A stretch of 64,000 nt of DNA. Origin: Apostichopus japonicus (Eukaryota; Echinodermata; Holothuroidea; Aspidochirotida; Stichopodidae). Of the stretch, positions 25,673 through 38,210 are shown in pieces. Position numbers and translations under genes: made by a program. The stretch spans positions 6,922,501-6,986,500 of the forward strand of contig NC_092571.1 in the NCBI RefSeq assembly GCF_037975245.1, read 5' to 3'. Every line of letters starts with the position of its first letter. The stretch's first letter is position 1. A model generated the notes under the pieces. It saw nothing but the letters and a program-made list of their open reading frames with translations, was not told where the DNA came from and searched no databases.

Positions 25673-26938
25673 TATGGAATAGGTCTTAGTATATTATTAG
25701 TAGCCTAGTCAGAGACCTAGTTCTAGTCAGAGAGAGATTGTGAAGATGATTGAAGGTCTGTTATACCAAGTGGAGTACTACGTGTGACCATAGGCTAGGT
25801 TTTGCAGACTTATTACTGTTGTCACTAGTCTGCTAGTCGCATCGACGATCAGCTGTTCTTCCGGCAAGGAGAGCTTGGATGGTAATTAATATGCATAACA
25901 GTGCGTCTCTTATCGGTTGGTTTAATTCAAGAGGTACGGCGTAACAGAATACATGAGGGAATAAAACTAATAAATTTGCTATAACTTTAATCAGTTTCTA
26001 CCGTGTGTGGATTAAATATTAAATACTAAAATATCAAATGTTAAAAAAGAATAATTTACAATTGTGTATTAAGTGTGGAATGTTTTAATCCGTGTATTCA
26101 AATTCTATGGAAAGATGGTGAGAGGTGTGTTTGAATTGTGACGACGGAACAGGTGTCATTTTATGTCAGCTTGCTAAATTACAATATTATTTAGGTTAAG
26201 TATATTTGTAATAACATCGAACTTACAGCGTGTTTCTGTGGTAAGTCTCTGAACTAGTGGCTCCCGACCTGTCTGGATACACTGTTCAGAAATTTGGTTG
26301 TTATGGCAACAAGTTTTCATTCTTTTTGTACGTTTTCTTTTTTACCGCTATCTGGTCGTGAAATCTCATCTCTTTGTTTTCGTCGAGTGTTTTATAATAT
26401 TTTTTTCCTTTGTTTCCACACATTGTTTTAGCAATCAGCGGTTCAATCTGTCTCTATAATTTAGCCAACAAAATGGCAGTTCGCCTAGCAACAATAGAAG
26501 TATTGAAACGCAGTGTCTTACCACAAAAGAAAACTGTTTTACCGTTACCAATTGTTCCCAGTTTATACAGACTGAAGAAAAAACAATTACGAAATTTTAT
26601 CGATTAAAGAGGTGTCCTGTTGTAACTAGTTATATCGCTATATACACCAAGTCACTCTTCGTTAAACTTTACAAGTTTAAAGGTAGTTGTGATTGTCCTG
26701 AAAACATAGCTTCGTGCTAAAACTACTACAAGTCAATAACTAAACTTCTAAGCGCATGCAAGTTAGTCTCGTGAGGGTGATGCCACATTTTAAGCTTAGA
26801 ATTATAGGAAGATTGTTTAATACACTCACAACACAGTGAATAAGGGAAAGGTTGTAATCTGAGTCAAATTCAATATTGGGAACAGAAGAATATTGCCCAT
26901 GTCAGTTGATATTGCAAGGATCCGAATATATGTACACG
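25673..26938. other. Gene-free stretch
   Basis: No repeat or exon recognised. The open frame at 26410-26607 lacks protein-like features. Confidence 0.5.
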
Positions 26939-26946
26939 GATAACAG

Positions 26947-27331
26947 CAGTGGCGGTGCATCACAGTCGGGGGGGGGGGGGGCGGATGCCCCCTGACGAAC
27001 TCAAGTGGACTGCTGGCGCCACTTTTCTGCTCTTTACCATTTTTTTACTTATTCGCGATTATTGACCTTTTATTGCGCTCTCATCTACCTATTGACATTT
27101 GTCTCATTTTGTTGGTGTAATTTGGCGATGACATCTATTTATTCTTCGTTTATCTGCAAATTAGCCAGGCCCGGAAAGGGTCATTTCCGGTTTTCTAGGG
27201 AGTACCTTTACTCAAAACATTTCTGTACGCTCCGCGCCAACCTATGGTGGCGCTCCGCTTAGATAGTGTAGAAAGCGCCCCTACAGACCATTCTGGCCCC
27301 CTCCTGACTAATACCCCTAGCTCCGCCACTG
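26947..27331 (+). mobile_element. hAT-like non-autonomous element, family A, copy 2
   Basis: The tips CAGTGGCGG and CCGCCACTG are perfectly inverted. GATAACAG flanks both sides (26939-26946 and 27332-27339), a perfect 8-bp duplication that is the cleanest in this window. About 85-90% identical to 7945-8339 and to the inverted 51320-51700. It contains the shared GC-rich core at about 27168-27270. An open frame across it (27005-27262) is incidental. Confidence 0.93.
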
Positions 27332-27339
27332 GATAACAG

Positions 27340-28193
27340 GCTTATACCGACATTTAAATATGCGTGTGTGCTTCTTTATACTAAACATACGAGATCAAGT
27401 TCTACTATATATTTAGCCTCATTACAAGAAGTGTCGATTTTACCCGGCGGGAGTGGTCAGCTGTAGCGAAAGGAATGGTCACTCAGGATATCAAAACGAT
27501 AACATGCAAGGACCATTACGGTCACTCTGTATTGTTGTTAGATTACTGTAACAAGACCCAAACAAATCCAGGTCAATTTCCCACCAAAATATAAAATAAA
27601 CAAATAAGAAATGCAACGCACTTATAACCCAGCAAACAACTAAAATTATCTAGTGTTGAAGCAGTGCAGTATATAATGAGATTCAACAGACATATTGGCT
27701 GCGTGTTTTGTTTACAATGATAAGAAAGGTGCCTTTGATGAGACGAAAGTTTAGTTTAAAATATACAAGTATTAAAAAAAAGTGTCACTTTTATATTCGA
27801 CCATAAGACAAAGATTTAGAGTAGTTGCGGGGTTCGTTTTATCACTCGAATGTATAGGGGGTATGTATTGCGGAGTTAAACTGGCTCGTAGAGCTCTCCT
27901 CGATATAACAAAGGCGCTGGGGGATTGTAAAGCAAACAGCCAAGCCACCTCTTTCAAGTACGTTTGATAATGAAAGAGCAAAGTCAATGAAGTGCTCAAA
28001 CACTCAGCTACTGGAATTTACAATCAAACTAGGATAGGGAGTAAAATTAAAGCAGCTGAGTACTACGTTTAATGCATCCAAATTTCGTGCATCTATGCCC
28101 AACATTTACACATGCAATTTACTGTGTAAGATCCGATACTATTTCTCATAGCATACAAACACAAACGGTGTAGGCCTAATTAGCCCTTTGACA
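27340..28193. other. Gene-free stretch
   Basis: Nothing recognised. Overlapping open frames on both strands near 27770-28000 are mutual shadows without protein-like features. Confidence 0.45.
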
Positions 28194-28201
28194 CTCACAG
28201 G

Positions 28202-28768
28202 CATGGGCGCAGATCAGTCTTGGATAATGGTGGGGACGCGTGTCTCTGACGCGTTCTCTGATCCTATCTAAGCGGAGCGCGACCATGGGTTCGCGCGTAG
28301 CGTACAAGAAATTTGTTGGCAAATATACCTACCAGATCGCCGGAAATAACACGTCCCAGACCCAATGATGCTTCCAAACCTCCTTAAATTTGAGATCTCA
28401 TGGCTTAGAAATTTAGTTTATGGGAAATACATGGGCGTCTGCAGAAAAAAAAATCAGGGGACAAATAATCTAAGTAGACTTTTGTATACGATGGGTTTGG
28501 GGTTCTCTCCAGTAAACAATTATAGATTGCCGCAAATGTGATTTCCGTCCAATATTAAAACACTGTGGTTAAATATAATAAAATGACAACTGCTGCAAGT
28601 CATTTTCACAATGCTGGATCAAACTGCGCCAAAGTTCAATACAGGTGAATTTGAAATGCAGCGTTTGGTCAAGACATATTGGTGGGGACACGGTATATCA
28701 TGTCCCCACCACTGAAAAAAAGTTGGTGGGAACGCGTCCCGCTGTCCCCACCAGGATCTGCGCCCATG
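28202..28768 (-). mobile_element. hAT-like non-autonomous element, family B, copy 1
   Basis: The tips CATGGGCGCAGATC and GATCTGCGCCCATG are perfectly inverted. CTCACAGG at 28194-28201 and 28769-28776 is a perfect 8-bp duplication. The subterminal GGTGGGGACA blocks match those of the element at 38211 when this one is read on the minus strand. The shared GC-rich core lies at about 28262-28370. No transposase frame. Confidence 0.9.
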
Positions 28769-28776
28769 CTCACAGG

Positions 28777-30316
28777 AATCAACCAATTCTGTTATGCAAC
28801 TTAGATTAGGATTTTGGAACATGCGCCATATTTTATAGACCAGGTACGGTTTTGTAAGTGACATCAATCAAAGTAACCTCGAGATATCCGATATACTTAT
28901 AAGTAATTATTATGAACAATATATATCAAATATATAAATCTAAATATGTACGGAAACTTAAAATGTAGTAAACCTTTTAAAAATGTCTTCATTTCATCGT
29001 TTCAATTGCGACTTTGTTGATCTAAACTCACAGTGTTTTTATTATGAAGTCATGTTATATCTTTACTTTAAATGTATAGAGTATGATACCATAATTATGT
29101 CAAAATGCAACGCAAAATGAAATATAATAATTATGATATTTTGTGATGAGAGGGTGCATGGTAGCTGCATGCTTTAAGTACGATTATGTGCTAGAGGTGA
29201 AAAATCAAGTGGCTGTCTGAGTTGAGAGTGGCCTGTTCATCTCCAGCGATTTGACGATTATGAATATGACGAATCACAGAGCTAACACTTTATTTGTTTC
29301 AATGACTTCTGATAGCACCAGAGGCGCCAGGAAGTCTGGACCAATTTATCTTTGAAGATCGATCATTCAATAATTGCAAAACCGATGACGTCCATATGTA
29401 AAGAGAGAGATATAGGGTTGGGGGGGGGGTCGGGACAGGGGAGGGGGAAAACAATGAGCAGGGTCACACTGTGGTGTAGGACCTAACTAACCCATTAGGC
29501 TCATGTTTCACCTACCCCACTACAATCTTTCCGAGCCCAGTCGTTGGATGTCATGTAGGCCTCTAAGTGGATCGTCCATGACTTGCTTATTAACACTGCC
29601 TATAGTATATATTTGTAGTATACACCTATATGAACTTCCTAAGAAAGACGAACTCATTTCTCTCGTCAGCTAATTGAAGATGTATCAAGCGCACTCCATG
29701 CAATCTCTCTCGATAACACGGTCCATGTTATGGAAGTCTGTTTTTACCAAATCGTTTGGTTTCTCAACAGTGTATGTAGTCCATATTATAATATTAAAAT
29801 TAATTGTTAATAGAAATTTTATTCCCTCGCGGCTTTTTTTCCGAAAATGAAAAAAATCAATTTAATAAGAGAACTTGACCACCAAAAACGTTTCCGTTCG
29901 ACCGCAAACATAGATTGCAGCTAGAAAGTTGATACATGTAACAATTTCACTTTCCTTTGACTCGTAGCCCTGGGTTGTATTGCAGGCAAACTGATATTAG
30001 TCTAGCCAACGGCAAGAGGCGGTCTGCTTTTAGCACTCATCAAGAACTGGAGATGGTTTCCTTTTTTTGGCTTGGAACGGCTATTTTGTTGTCATTTTCA
30101 ACAGAAATGGGGCAAATTAAAGATGATATTTTGTAATAATGACGAAATGCCCGGAGGATGGATGAACTTGTCTTTGTACATCAAACTTTGATGTTTTCCT
30201 TTAGTGACCCCCGCATGGCTACTTACGACTTTAATTACTTGTGAAGGTGGGTTCGCTGTTTCCAATGGTCGTAAAGCAATCGTATCTAAATCGCGATCGG
30301 AAGTTAAACGAAACAA
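28777..30316. other. Gene-free stretch
   Basis: A G-rich patch (about 29419-29450) is the only marked feature. No exon or RNA recognised. Confidence 0.5.
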
Positions 30317-30506
30317 CATGCCAGCTGAGAATTGTTACGATCCCCAGAATATCAGTTCCTACCGAGTTATACGTACTGTTTCGGGATTTGCTCAATATTT
30401 CTCTTGCTTATCGCTCACATTCTACACACAGCTTATTACAGCCATATATACCTACAACTCGGTAGGGACTGATATTCCTGGACCGTAACAATTCTCAACT
30501 GGCATG
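30317..30506. mobile_element. Fold-back element with ~52-bp inverted arms
   Basis: The left arm from CATGCCAGCTGAGAATTG and the right arm ending CAATTCTCAACTGGCATG pair over about 52 bp at close to 88%, including CTACCGAGTT. The loop is about 85 bp. CATG at both tips is either part of the arms or a 4-bp target duplication; a palindromic sequence cannot decide this. No other copy is in the window. The open frame through it is incidental. Confidence 0.65.
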
Positions 30507-33500
30507 CATCTCTATATGTCTGTACCCATCCCTTTGTACAGTTACAACAGTGCCTAGAAAGTGTCTAGGGGTGGCAGGATAGAGGGGAGTGGACACACGC
30601 CGATGGTGAGAGACCCCTATATATGCATGCCTCAGGTAGTAAAGCTACAGCCTCTCGTTGATATATACCTGCCTCCTTGGCGAAGGGAAGCCAAATGCAC
30701 TTACTTATTGAACCTTGGTTTTACTAGTACTATCAAAACACTTAGGCTAGTCAGAACGAAAAAATAATATACAAATAAAAAAAATGGATAGCGGATACCG
30801 TGAACTTAATCTCAAATAGAATCTGGTAAACAACTTGAAAAGGTGGAAAATCCCCTATAATTGTGTCATGTCTGCAACTTCATGGGATACTTCTCTCATA
30901 TAACCTGTAATATGTACATATATAATGACACCGACGACAACGTGGCAGTGAGGCCCTTTATACATAACTCAGGTAGAGTGTAACACTCAGACAACGTGTT
31001 ATTACTTGTACAGACATTTCAATGACATTATTTATCATTCATGCCTGTTTCCTCGAACTTGACATTAATTCAACATTGTCATTGGCTCATTATGTCTGAC
31101 ACAGTGACTGCCGATGAAGGCTAGAGTCGTCTCGGAGGCGTATATCATCTCCAAACAAACCCCCAAATTATGACCAAATAATTCTTCACTTGACACTTAT
31201 ATTTCCTATTGTCTCGTAGATTAAAGAGTCTAGTATTTATACTAGCTTTAAGCGTTAATCATCTTCATCAAAAATATGCTAGAAAGTCACATATCTGGTC
31301 ACTCATACGTTTGTTACAAAATGCAGTTTGTACCAAACACAAAGTATGTTTCGTTAATGAGAGTTTTGTCTATTAAGACCCTATAGTATGAACAGCCTAG
31401 CTACCATTCTTTTTCACAAAGCTATTTTCCTGTATCTATTTGCTGTACTGTCCAGAAAACGCCCCAGTGACGTTTTCGATTGATACTAGGGACAGATCCT
31501 CGGGTATGTAAAAGGAAGTGGGCAAGCACATTCGTGATAGGCACAAACGGACTCTGAGGCATGTAAAGTATGCACGCGAGAAAAAGATTATTACAAACGA
31601 CTTGGCCAAGACTAAGGGAGACGGGGAAGAGAGAAAGAGGCACGGAGAGAAAGTGAGGAGGGAGAGGGAACTTGGAGGGGGGGGGGGTAGAGAAGGAGTA
31701 GGGATTGAAGAAGACCGGTTGCCTGTTCGGCTACAACTCACGGTTCACACTGCTTCACAATGCTATATCAAATGTGAGGTGTATTTGTCAATAATCTGGC
31801 AGTAATGATAGTCCACATCATCGGAGAATTCGTAAATCTAGTGTCGGAGTGAAGCAGGTTGAGGGTTGCATTTGTGGCTGTGACATGGTTAAACTTCAAG
31901 TTCATTAGGGGAATTGGTGGTTTACAACCCCAGCGAGCGATCTGCACCATTCACACTGAACGAGTAACCGTTCCAGTCTAGTTTTTATGCCACTTTCCAT
32001 GTGGTAAATAAAGCTCACGGCGAAGCATGCACTCCAAACGCCGGTGGGTAATTATTTATTCGAAGTAAAGTGCCCCTGCTCAATTTGTTTTCGTAACCAA
32101 GTCTGTTCATTTGCATATATATACTAACGACTCAGGAGAACAAAAGCCGTGGGAGCTGTGAGAGAGAATTCGAACAAACAAATATTATATTAACAAGAAA
32201 CACAGGAAAGCCGCAATATTCATGTCAATAAAATATATTATTAATGATCCCACATGGTACCGGTATACATGGAAATGTTCTTAAAATAAATAGTGTGTGA
32301 AATGAACCATTGATGGAGAGAGTTGTAAAGGCTATACGGATGAGTTACTCGCTATGCCTTGCATGTACATTAAGCAGACACCACAGGAGTCCATATGGTG
32401 GTAATGGCGTCCATTCTTATATATGTTGAGAACCTCAAATTTTTTTTCAAAGAATGATAGCCCATGCAGACGTTAAAGCCTTTTCAGCCGAAACCTTTGA
32501 AGTTGCTGTATAACGATGAAAATTAATAGAGAAAAGTATGATATGCCGCATTACATACATGCATGCTACGGGACATTTAGGAGGATACGTGGGCTATAAG
32601 ATCGGTCGGTGTCAAGAGATTAGAGAAATAAACTATGACTGCCACAACAAATAATATGATCATGTTTGCTCAAACCACATCAGGTTATCATCGGTTCCTG
32701 GTATACGCAACTTAACCATAATATATCTGTATCCTTAGGTTGGTAGCAAGAAAAACACACAACAACTTTCAAAACAGTCACGGTTTATAAATAATTGCAA
32801 AATATGAGTTTCCAGACGGGTTTAAGTTTTCACATGTTATCCCGCAAGTCATTTTGTTTATATGAGCTAAGAACGACAACAATGATTTTGCTGTATATAC
32901 ACGCGGCTGGTTAGGGATTGTTTATACTCAGTGAGTGTTGCTATATATGGTCTCGCGGAACAGCTTTGTGAGGCTATATCGGGGAGTATACGTCATGCAT
33001 AACACATCGTACTTCCTTCCTTATTCTTAATAGAGATTACGGGTATTTCATAAGTTGTCATATGTATCGATACATACCATTCTTCAGGCACGACAAGGCC
33101 TACCTGGAGTTTAATCATGAATTTTGACATGACAAGACGTGTACTATTTTTTTTATTTCCCTAAAGGGATAACTATTGAGTCATTCTTACCGACCTTGAA
33201 AAATGATGAGGGGGACCGCGGATTACAAAGTCGGTAATTAGCCTACTGGTATACGGCTAGATTCGTCCAACAAGGCAACCTACAGCAACGCTGTACTCAA
33301 AGCCGAAGCCCTTTTACTACAAATCCTTTGATCAGCGACGGCTAGACCGTCATTTCTCAGAAGGTTGCTGTTACTATAAAATCATAGCAAACATTACTTG
33401 TCAATGTTAGAAATAATATACAACAGGTATAATAAAATGTATTAAATACAATATATTAAATGCAATACAATATATTAATACAATATATAAAGAAAATACA

Positions 33501-34751
33501 ATATAATAAAATTGTGCTTGGAGTTAGTAAATGTTGATAATATGTTGTAGTTAACATGTCTTTAAATATTACAATATGTTCGATACAGAAATTGTTGACC
33601 CCCTATACAATAGCCTCCATGTACCTGAAGCTTTGTAGTTGAGTTCATTATGTTGATAAGGGTAGCATAAGTTTGCTTTAAATAAGAACAAAAATGGGAA
33701 TATATGTATAACGAGAAAAACTGCTTGTAAATCAGATGCGTTATATGGAACACAATTGTTTTAATTATTTTTATGTAGTCTGAAAAATAGTTCTCATTTG
33801 ACTACTCAAAATTGTATATTACATGACAACCTCCTTACGCATAACGAGTAGAACCCCTGTGATAGGACCCTTGCAATGCCATCTACGAAGTAATCAGGTC
33901 ACACTGAAAATTGGCTTGGTTGGTTTGTTACGATTTCTGAAAATAAGGAAGCAAACTTCAAACAAGCTCGACATTTACAAGGCATATGCCAATATATTCA
34001 CAATTGGTTCGAGTTTGTCAAGATGCACATCGTTGAATATTGATCGATTTCCATAGCATACATGTAACTTGGGCAACGAGTCACTCGGACACATAATACA
34101 CCAGGTCGTCAGGAGCGCCACTCTGACGGCGTTTATTTCCGAAATCGCAAAGCCACCTCATAATTTACATTGATAGAGTCGACAGGACACCTTAACTTGT
34201 CAATAAGAAAGCTATATATCGCTTTCAAAGTTTGTAACTTTTTTTCTTATTTCTTTCTTAAATTTAATGGTCAACTTTAGTTAAACTCCTGTCGTTATCA
34301 TTCATCTAATTGCTGGTAACGTAAACAATTTTTGTAAAAGGTTGTAACCATAATGTTCCACAGAAAAACGCGGTAAAGAGACTGACATTAAATTTAGATT
34401 TATGTATGTCTTCCTCCCGCACCCCCCCCCCCCCATTGGGTCGTAATAAGCGGTGAACGTATACGAGAGAAGTAAATAACATTTTAGAAGTATGAATCAT
34501 TACAATCATAAAGTTTATGTTTATGAATAACACAGGAAATGTTGACCTAAGTTCCAGCACGAACCTCCATGAATGGTATTGCGCACTGTGTCTAGTATAA
34601 GGTTCCGTTATGTAGCCTGCTGAACAGAGCAAAGTATATAACACTGACATAAGCTGAAGACATACGAGAACTGCTCGCGCCGCTTACATCATGTTAAGAC
34701 ATACAATTCACTCTATACATGAACTCTAACGACTGACGGACACACAAGGCT
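30507..34751. other. Gene-free stretch with minor repeats
   Basis: Contents are a purine-rich block (31610-31720, with a G run near 31677-31688), a dispersed-repeat copy (31261-31325, minus), AATATATTAAATACA-type short repeats (33430-33510) and a C run (34422-34435). No supportable gene in over 4 kb. Confidence 0.45.
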
Positions 34752-34760
34752 ACACGGGAA

Positions 34761-35017
34761 GCGTATTTTTTTTCCCAGGACGAACGTGGGCATCGGCCAA
34801 TCAAATCCCTGGATTCCAAACATGTGACGCTCTTTCAAAAAACATGTTTGTGAATCTTTTTTCCTAGTTTTGACCCCAGATTATGAACGACAATCCTTCA
34901 TTTTCATACAAACTGGATCCCTAACCCACTTTCTAAACCCTAACCCTGATTTCAAACGAATTTGTAAATTCCAGAAAAACCTGAAACCCACGTTCGTCCT
35001 GGGAAAAAAAATTACGC
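34761..35017. mobile_element. Mutator-like MITE with 9-bp target duplication
   Basis: The inverted ends start GCGTA (one extra A on the right side), then eight T, then CCCAGGACGAACGTGGG, giving arms of about 30 bp. The flanks ACACGGGAA at 34752-34760 and 35018-35026 are identical. A 9-bp duplication with long TIRs points to MuDR-like elements (inference, since no transposase is present). The interior holds telomere-like AACCCTAACCCTGA (about 34935-34950). An open frame across the right half is incidental. Confidence 0.85.
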
Positions 35018-35026
35018 ACACGGGAA

Positions 35027-36286
35027 AGTTACGATATGCAGCCGTCCCAATGTATCGATTACCCTACTTCCGGTGTTTTCATCAGCTGGTTTGCACGTGA
35101 CAAGAATAATACGTTGCCAATTTTTCCTCCCACCAGAAAACACGTATTTAAGTGATGAGGTTCTGTTTTTGTGACTTATACAAGGCTGGGATTATCTTAA
35201 AATACCACAAAAATATTTTAATTACATCTCCTTCTTAGGTGGACAAAAGTAAAGTGTTTCAGCCTGTGCGACCCTAGTATGGCCGTATCGTGTCTCAATA
35301 TCAGATTGTGGCAAATACCAAAATACAACGAATTCACTCTTGCGAGAAACATAAAACGAACCCACTTCTTATCTAAATAAGTGACAAATTCTTAAAGACC
35401 GAATCACTAGGTGGCTCCATACGTTTACAGTAGGAGCGTATTACTGCAGAAGTAACAACCGACGGCATTGCAAAAGAATACCCCGTGTCGGTTGTTATTG
35501 ATCATTTACAGTTATAATCAGTTATAATCTTCGTTAAATAGAGGGGGCTATTGCAACTCACCCCATATGCAACAATGATAGGTCTGTTATTTTGTTTGGG
35601 TATTTTGTTGGAAGCTGGTTATTTTGAAAGAAACGAATACGTCAATACGTACCCGCAGTCGACTCTATTGGATTCTCACCCACGGTTTTCAATGTGTCAT
35701 TGTACCATGTAATTACCAACTAATTAAAGCCATTGAAACCTACCTCTTCATTGTCATAACAATAGGAGCCCCTTTTCAAGATGCTCCATTATTAATTGTT
35801 TCAATTGTAGGGATTCGTGACTCAGGTCTGTGACTAGTTTTATTTATCTATCAATGCGATTCATTGGAACCCATTGCAGACAAGATATGCATCAGTTCCA
35901 GGTTGGTGCCAATGAAAACAAAATGACATGCAATGAACTCAGTTCACAGAGCACAAAAGGGAAGCTACCGTTATTGTCAAATTTAGGGTAAACATACTCG
36001 GTCGAAATTATAACTATGAAACGGGGTGAATCTTAAAACGAAACGTTTTTGGTTCTCATTTGAAACCATCGGTTTCTGTTAGTATCACCATTCCTACTAT
36101 TGGGCATAATTTTGCTGGACCAAATTAATATATTGCATTCAGATATCTTATCTTTTCTGTTACAGATTAATGAGTTATGGCCAGGTTGTACAATTCCAAC
36201 GCAGGCTGTCGCGTTACAACCTACGGTACGTAACCATTTATACGAAGGCTATATAGCCCAGAATCTGACGTTAATATAGATATAAA
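35027..36286. other. Gene-free stretch
   Basis: Nothing recognised. Confidence 0.45.
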
Positions 36287-36560
36287 CAGCGGTGTAACTA
36301 GGCCGGTGCGGTCTTCCGGGACTCGCGCCCAAGGTGGGGGGGGGGGGGGGTGGTGGCAAAGACCACCAATCCGCTTTAGCCGGCCTCCGTGCCCCATTTA
36401 GTCTTTCAAGGCGTTAGAATGCCATATCCAGATGTCTAAACGTCAAGCCCAAGGTACTAAGCCCAAGCAGGTTGGACCAGGGTGAATGTGGACTCCAACT
36501 TGTGGCCATTTTTATTGTTGCACCGGGGTTGGGGGTGGGGGGTGCATATAAGTTATTATA
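36287..36560 (+). mobile_element. Possible truncated hAT-like element
   Basis: CAGCGGTGTAACTAGG followed by a G run (36337-36351) and G/C-rich sequence looks like the left end of a hAT-type element. No inverted partner was found downstream, so no border or TSD can be given. A second G-rich patch is near 36525-36542. Confidence 0.3.
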
Positions 36561-38202
36561 TGCTATATAACCACATGTATTAATCCAGTTTTCGTGACGA
36601 ATTAGTAGAACAATATATACAGCAGGGCCTATGGCAATCTATAGAATTACAAAATAAAAGAAATATGAAAAAACTTCACAAGGGCATAGATGGAATGGTT
36701 GTTATTGTTTCACGTGTTTATTCACATGCTGCCAGCCAAGAGTTACACTTGAAAACTTATTGAGCCAGTATTAGATTCGCAAATAACTTACTCCTAAGAA
36801 TGAACTAAAGGTAAACAATGAGAACGTGAAAATATTTATGAACTCCATCTAGTGTATGGTTTTAAACCAATGAATAGGTCAGTCCTTTATTGACATCACA
36901 TACGTCTAGACCTCAAAGAATCTATAACTACGACACGCGAGGCGTACATGTTTTAAGATATAAGCACGATATTAAGCGGTAAACAAACCATATAGCTGAA
37001 TGAGAATATTTGTGCTTTTTGGACCTGAACAATTTACCTGATTCTTTCTTAAATGGTTGTTTGTCGCTGGAAACCATGCCGTATTAATAAACTGCACGTT
37101 CTAATGGTCATCAGTGTTGGGATAAGTCACCTAATAGTATGTAGTGCTTAATATATACACCCTCTAAAATCGCAGAATACTTACATGTAGTATTTTCCAC
37201 CCCCCCCAAAAAAAACATCACGTGATCGAGAATACATTGTTGAGTAAATAAATCCAGTGTAATATTATTTCTTGCAACATAAATCAGCAGTATGGCTATA
37301 AACGCAACAATTAGGATTGGCCCCAAATTTTGAGTAGGCCTATGCTGAAATTATTAAAAACTTTTTTTCAGAACTAACTTACGCCTACTTCATTCATGTA
37401 TAGGTTCTGACCTACCGCTAGACAATTAAGGGATTCAAGGCAACATGTCGATAGGGTGGTAGTTAAAACGAGGGACCATTGTTTGACTTGGTAGCATTTT
37501 GGGGGCCAATAATGTTTAACCTATAAGTACTTGCCAATAACACCTAGAAATGACTCATGTATTGTCTCAGTGCCGAGCTACAAGAAGATAAAGAGAGGCC
37601 TTCTGCAACAGGGGAGCTATATAACGATATGTCACCTTAAAATATAAAACGACCCCCAGTGGAACTCGTCGGGCACGTTTAGAGAGAATTGGGGAGTAAG
37701 TGGGGGAGGGGGGGGGGTCTGTTGATACCTAAAATGAACTGAGTTACGACAACCCCAGATATGACCAGTGAGATGTTGACGATATAACGAAGACCCGGAA
37801 AACACTGCCGTTATTGCCACGATTATGATAAAGTCAAGTATACCATACTTGCTATGACCAGGACTCTGTCATGTTAAATTATACATGGCTTCAATGTTTT
37901 GCACATTGGACGGTTTATGCGACAAAAGTATACCGTATTGAAATGAAAAAAAAAAAACATCTTTGAGAAATGGCTCAAAAGTTGTTAAAAATCCAATTTC
38001 CTGGCGACTTTATGAACTACTCCTGTAAACATTTCAGGCAATATAACGGTAACTCCTAACTTGGTCCACCGAAAACTTCAGTGGTGGTGGTACTGAGGGC
38101 ACAGTGACGTAAAGTATAACGTGGAGAGCACAATAAACTCAAGGGTGCGAAAAGAATTAAACAAGCTGACTTTTATGACCTGATAAAAAATGATAATAAA
38201 TA
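36561..38202. other. Gene-free stretch
   Basis: It contains a dispersed-repeat copy (37451-37521), a C run near 37200 and a G run near 37704-37717. No gene recognised. Confidence 0.45.
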
Positions 38203-38210
38203 AATAAAGG

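Noticed and set aside
27005-27262. Frames repeated in family A elements (for example ending LRANLWWRSA)
   Set aside because: Similarity between copies is at DNA level across the GC-rich core. Changes are not biased to third positions and frames break between copies.
34930-34950. Interstitial telomere
   Set aside because: Only two CCCTAA-like units inside a MITE, too short for a telomeric array.
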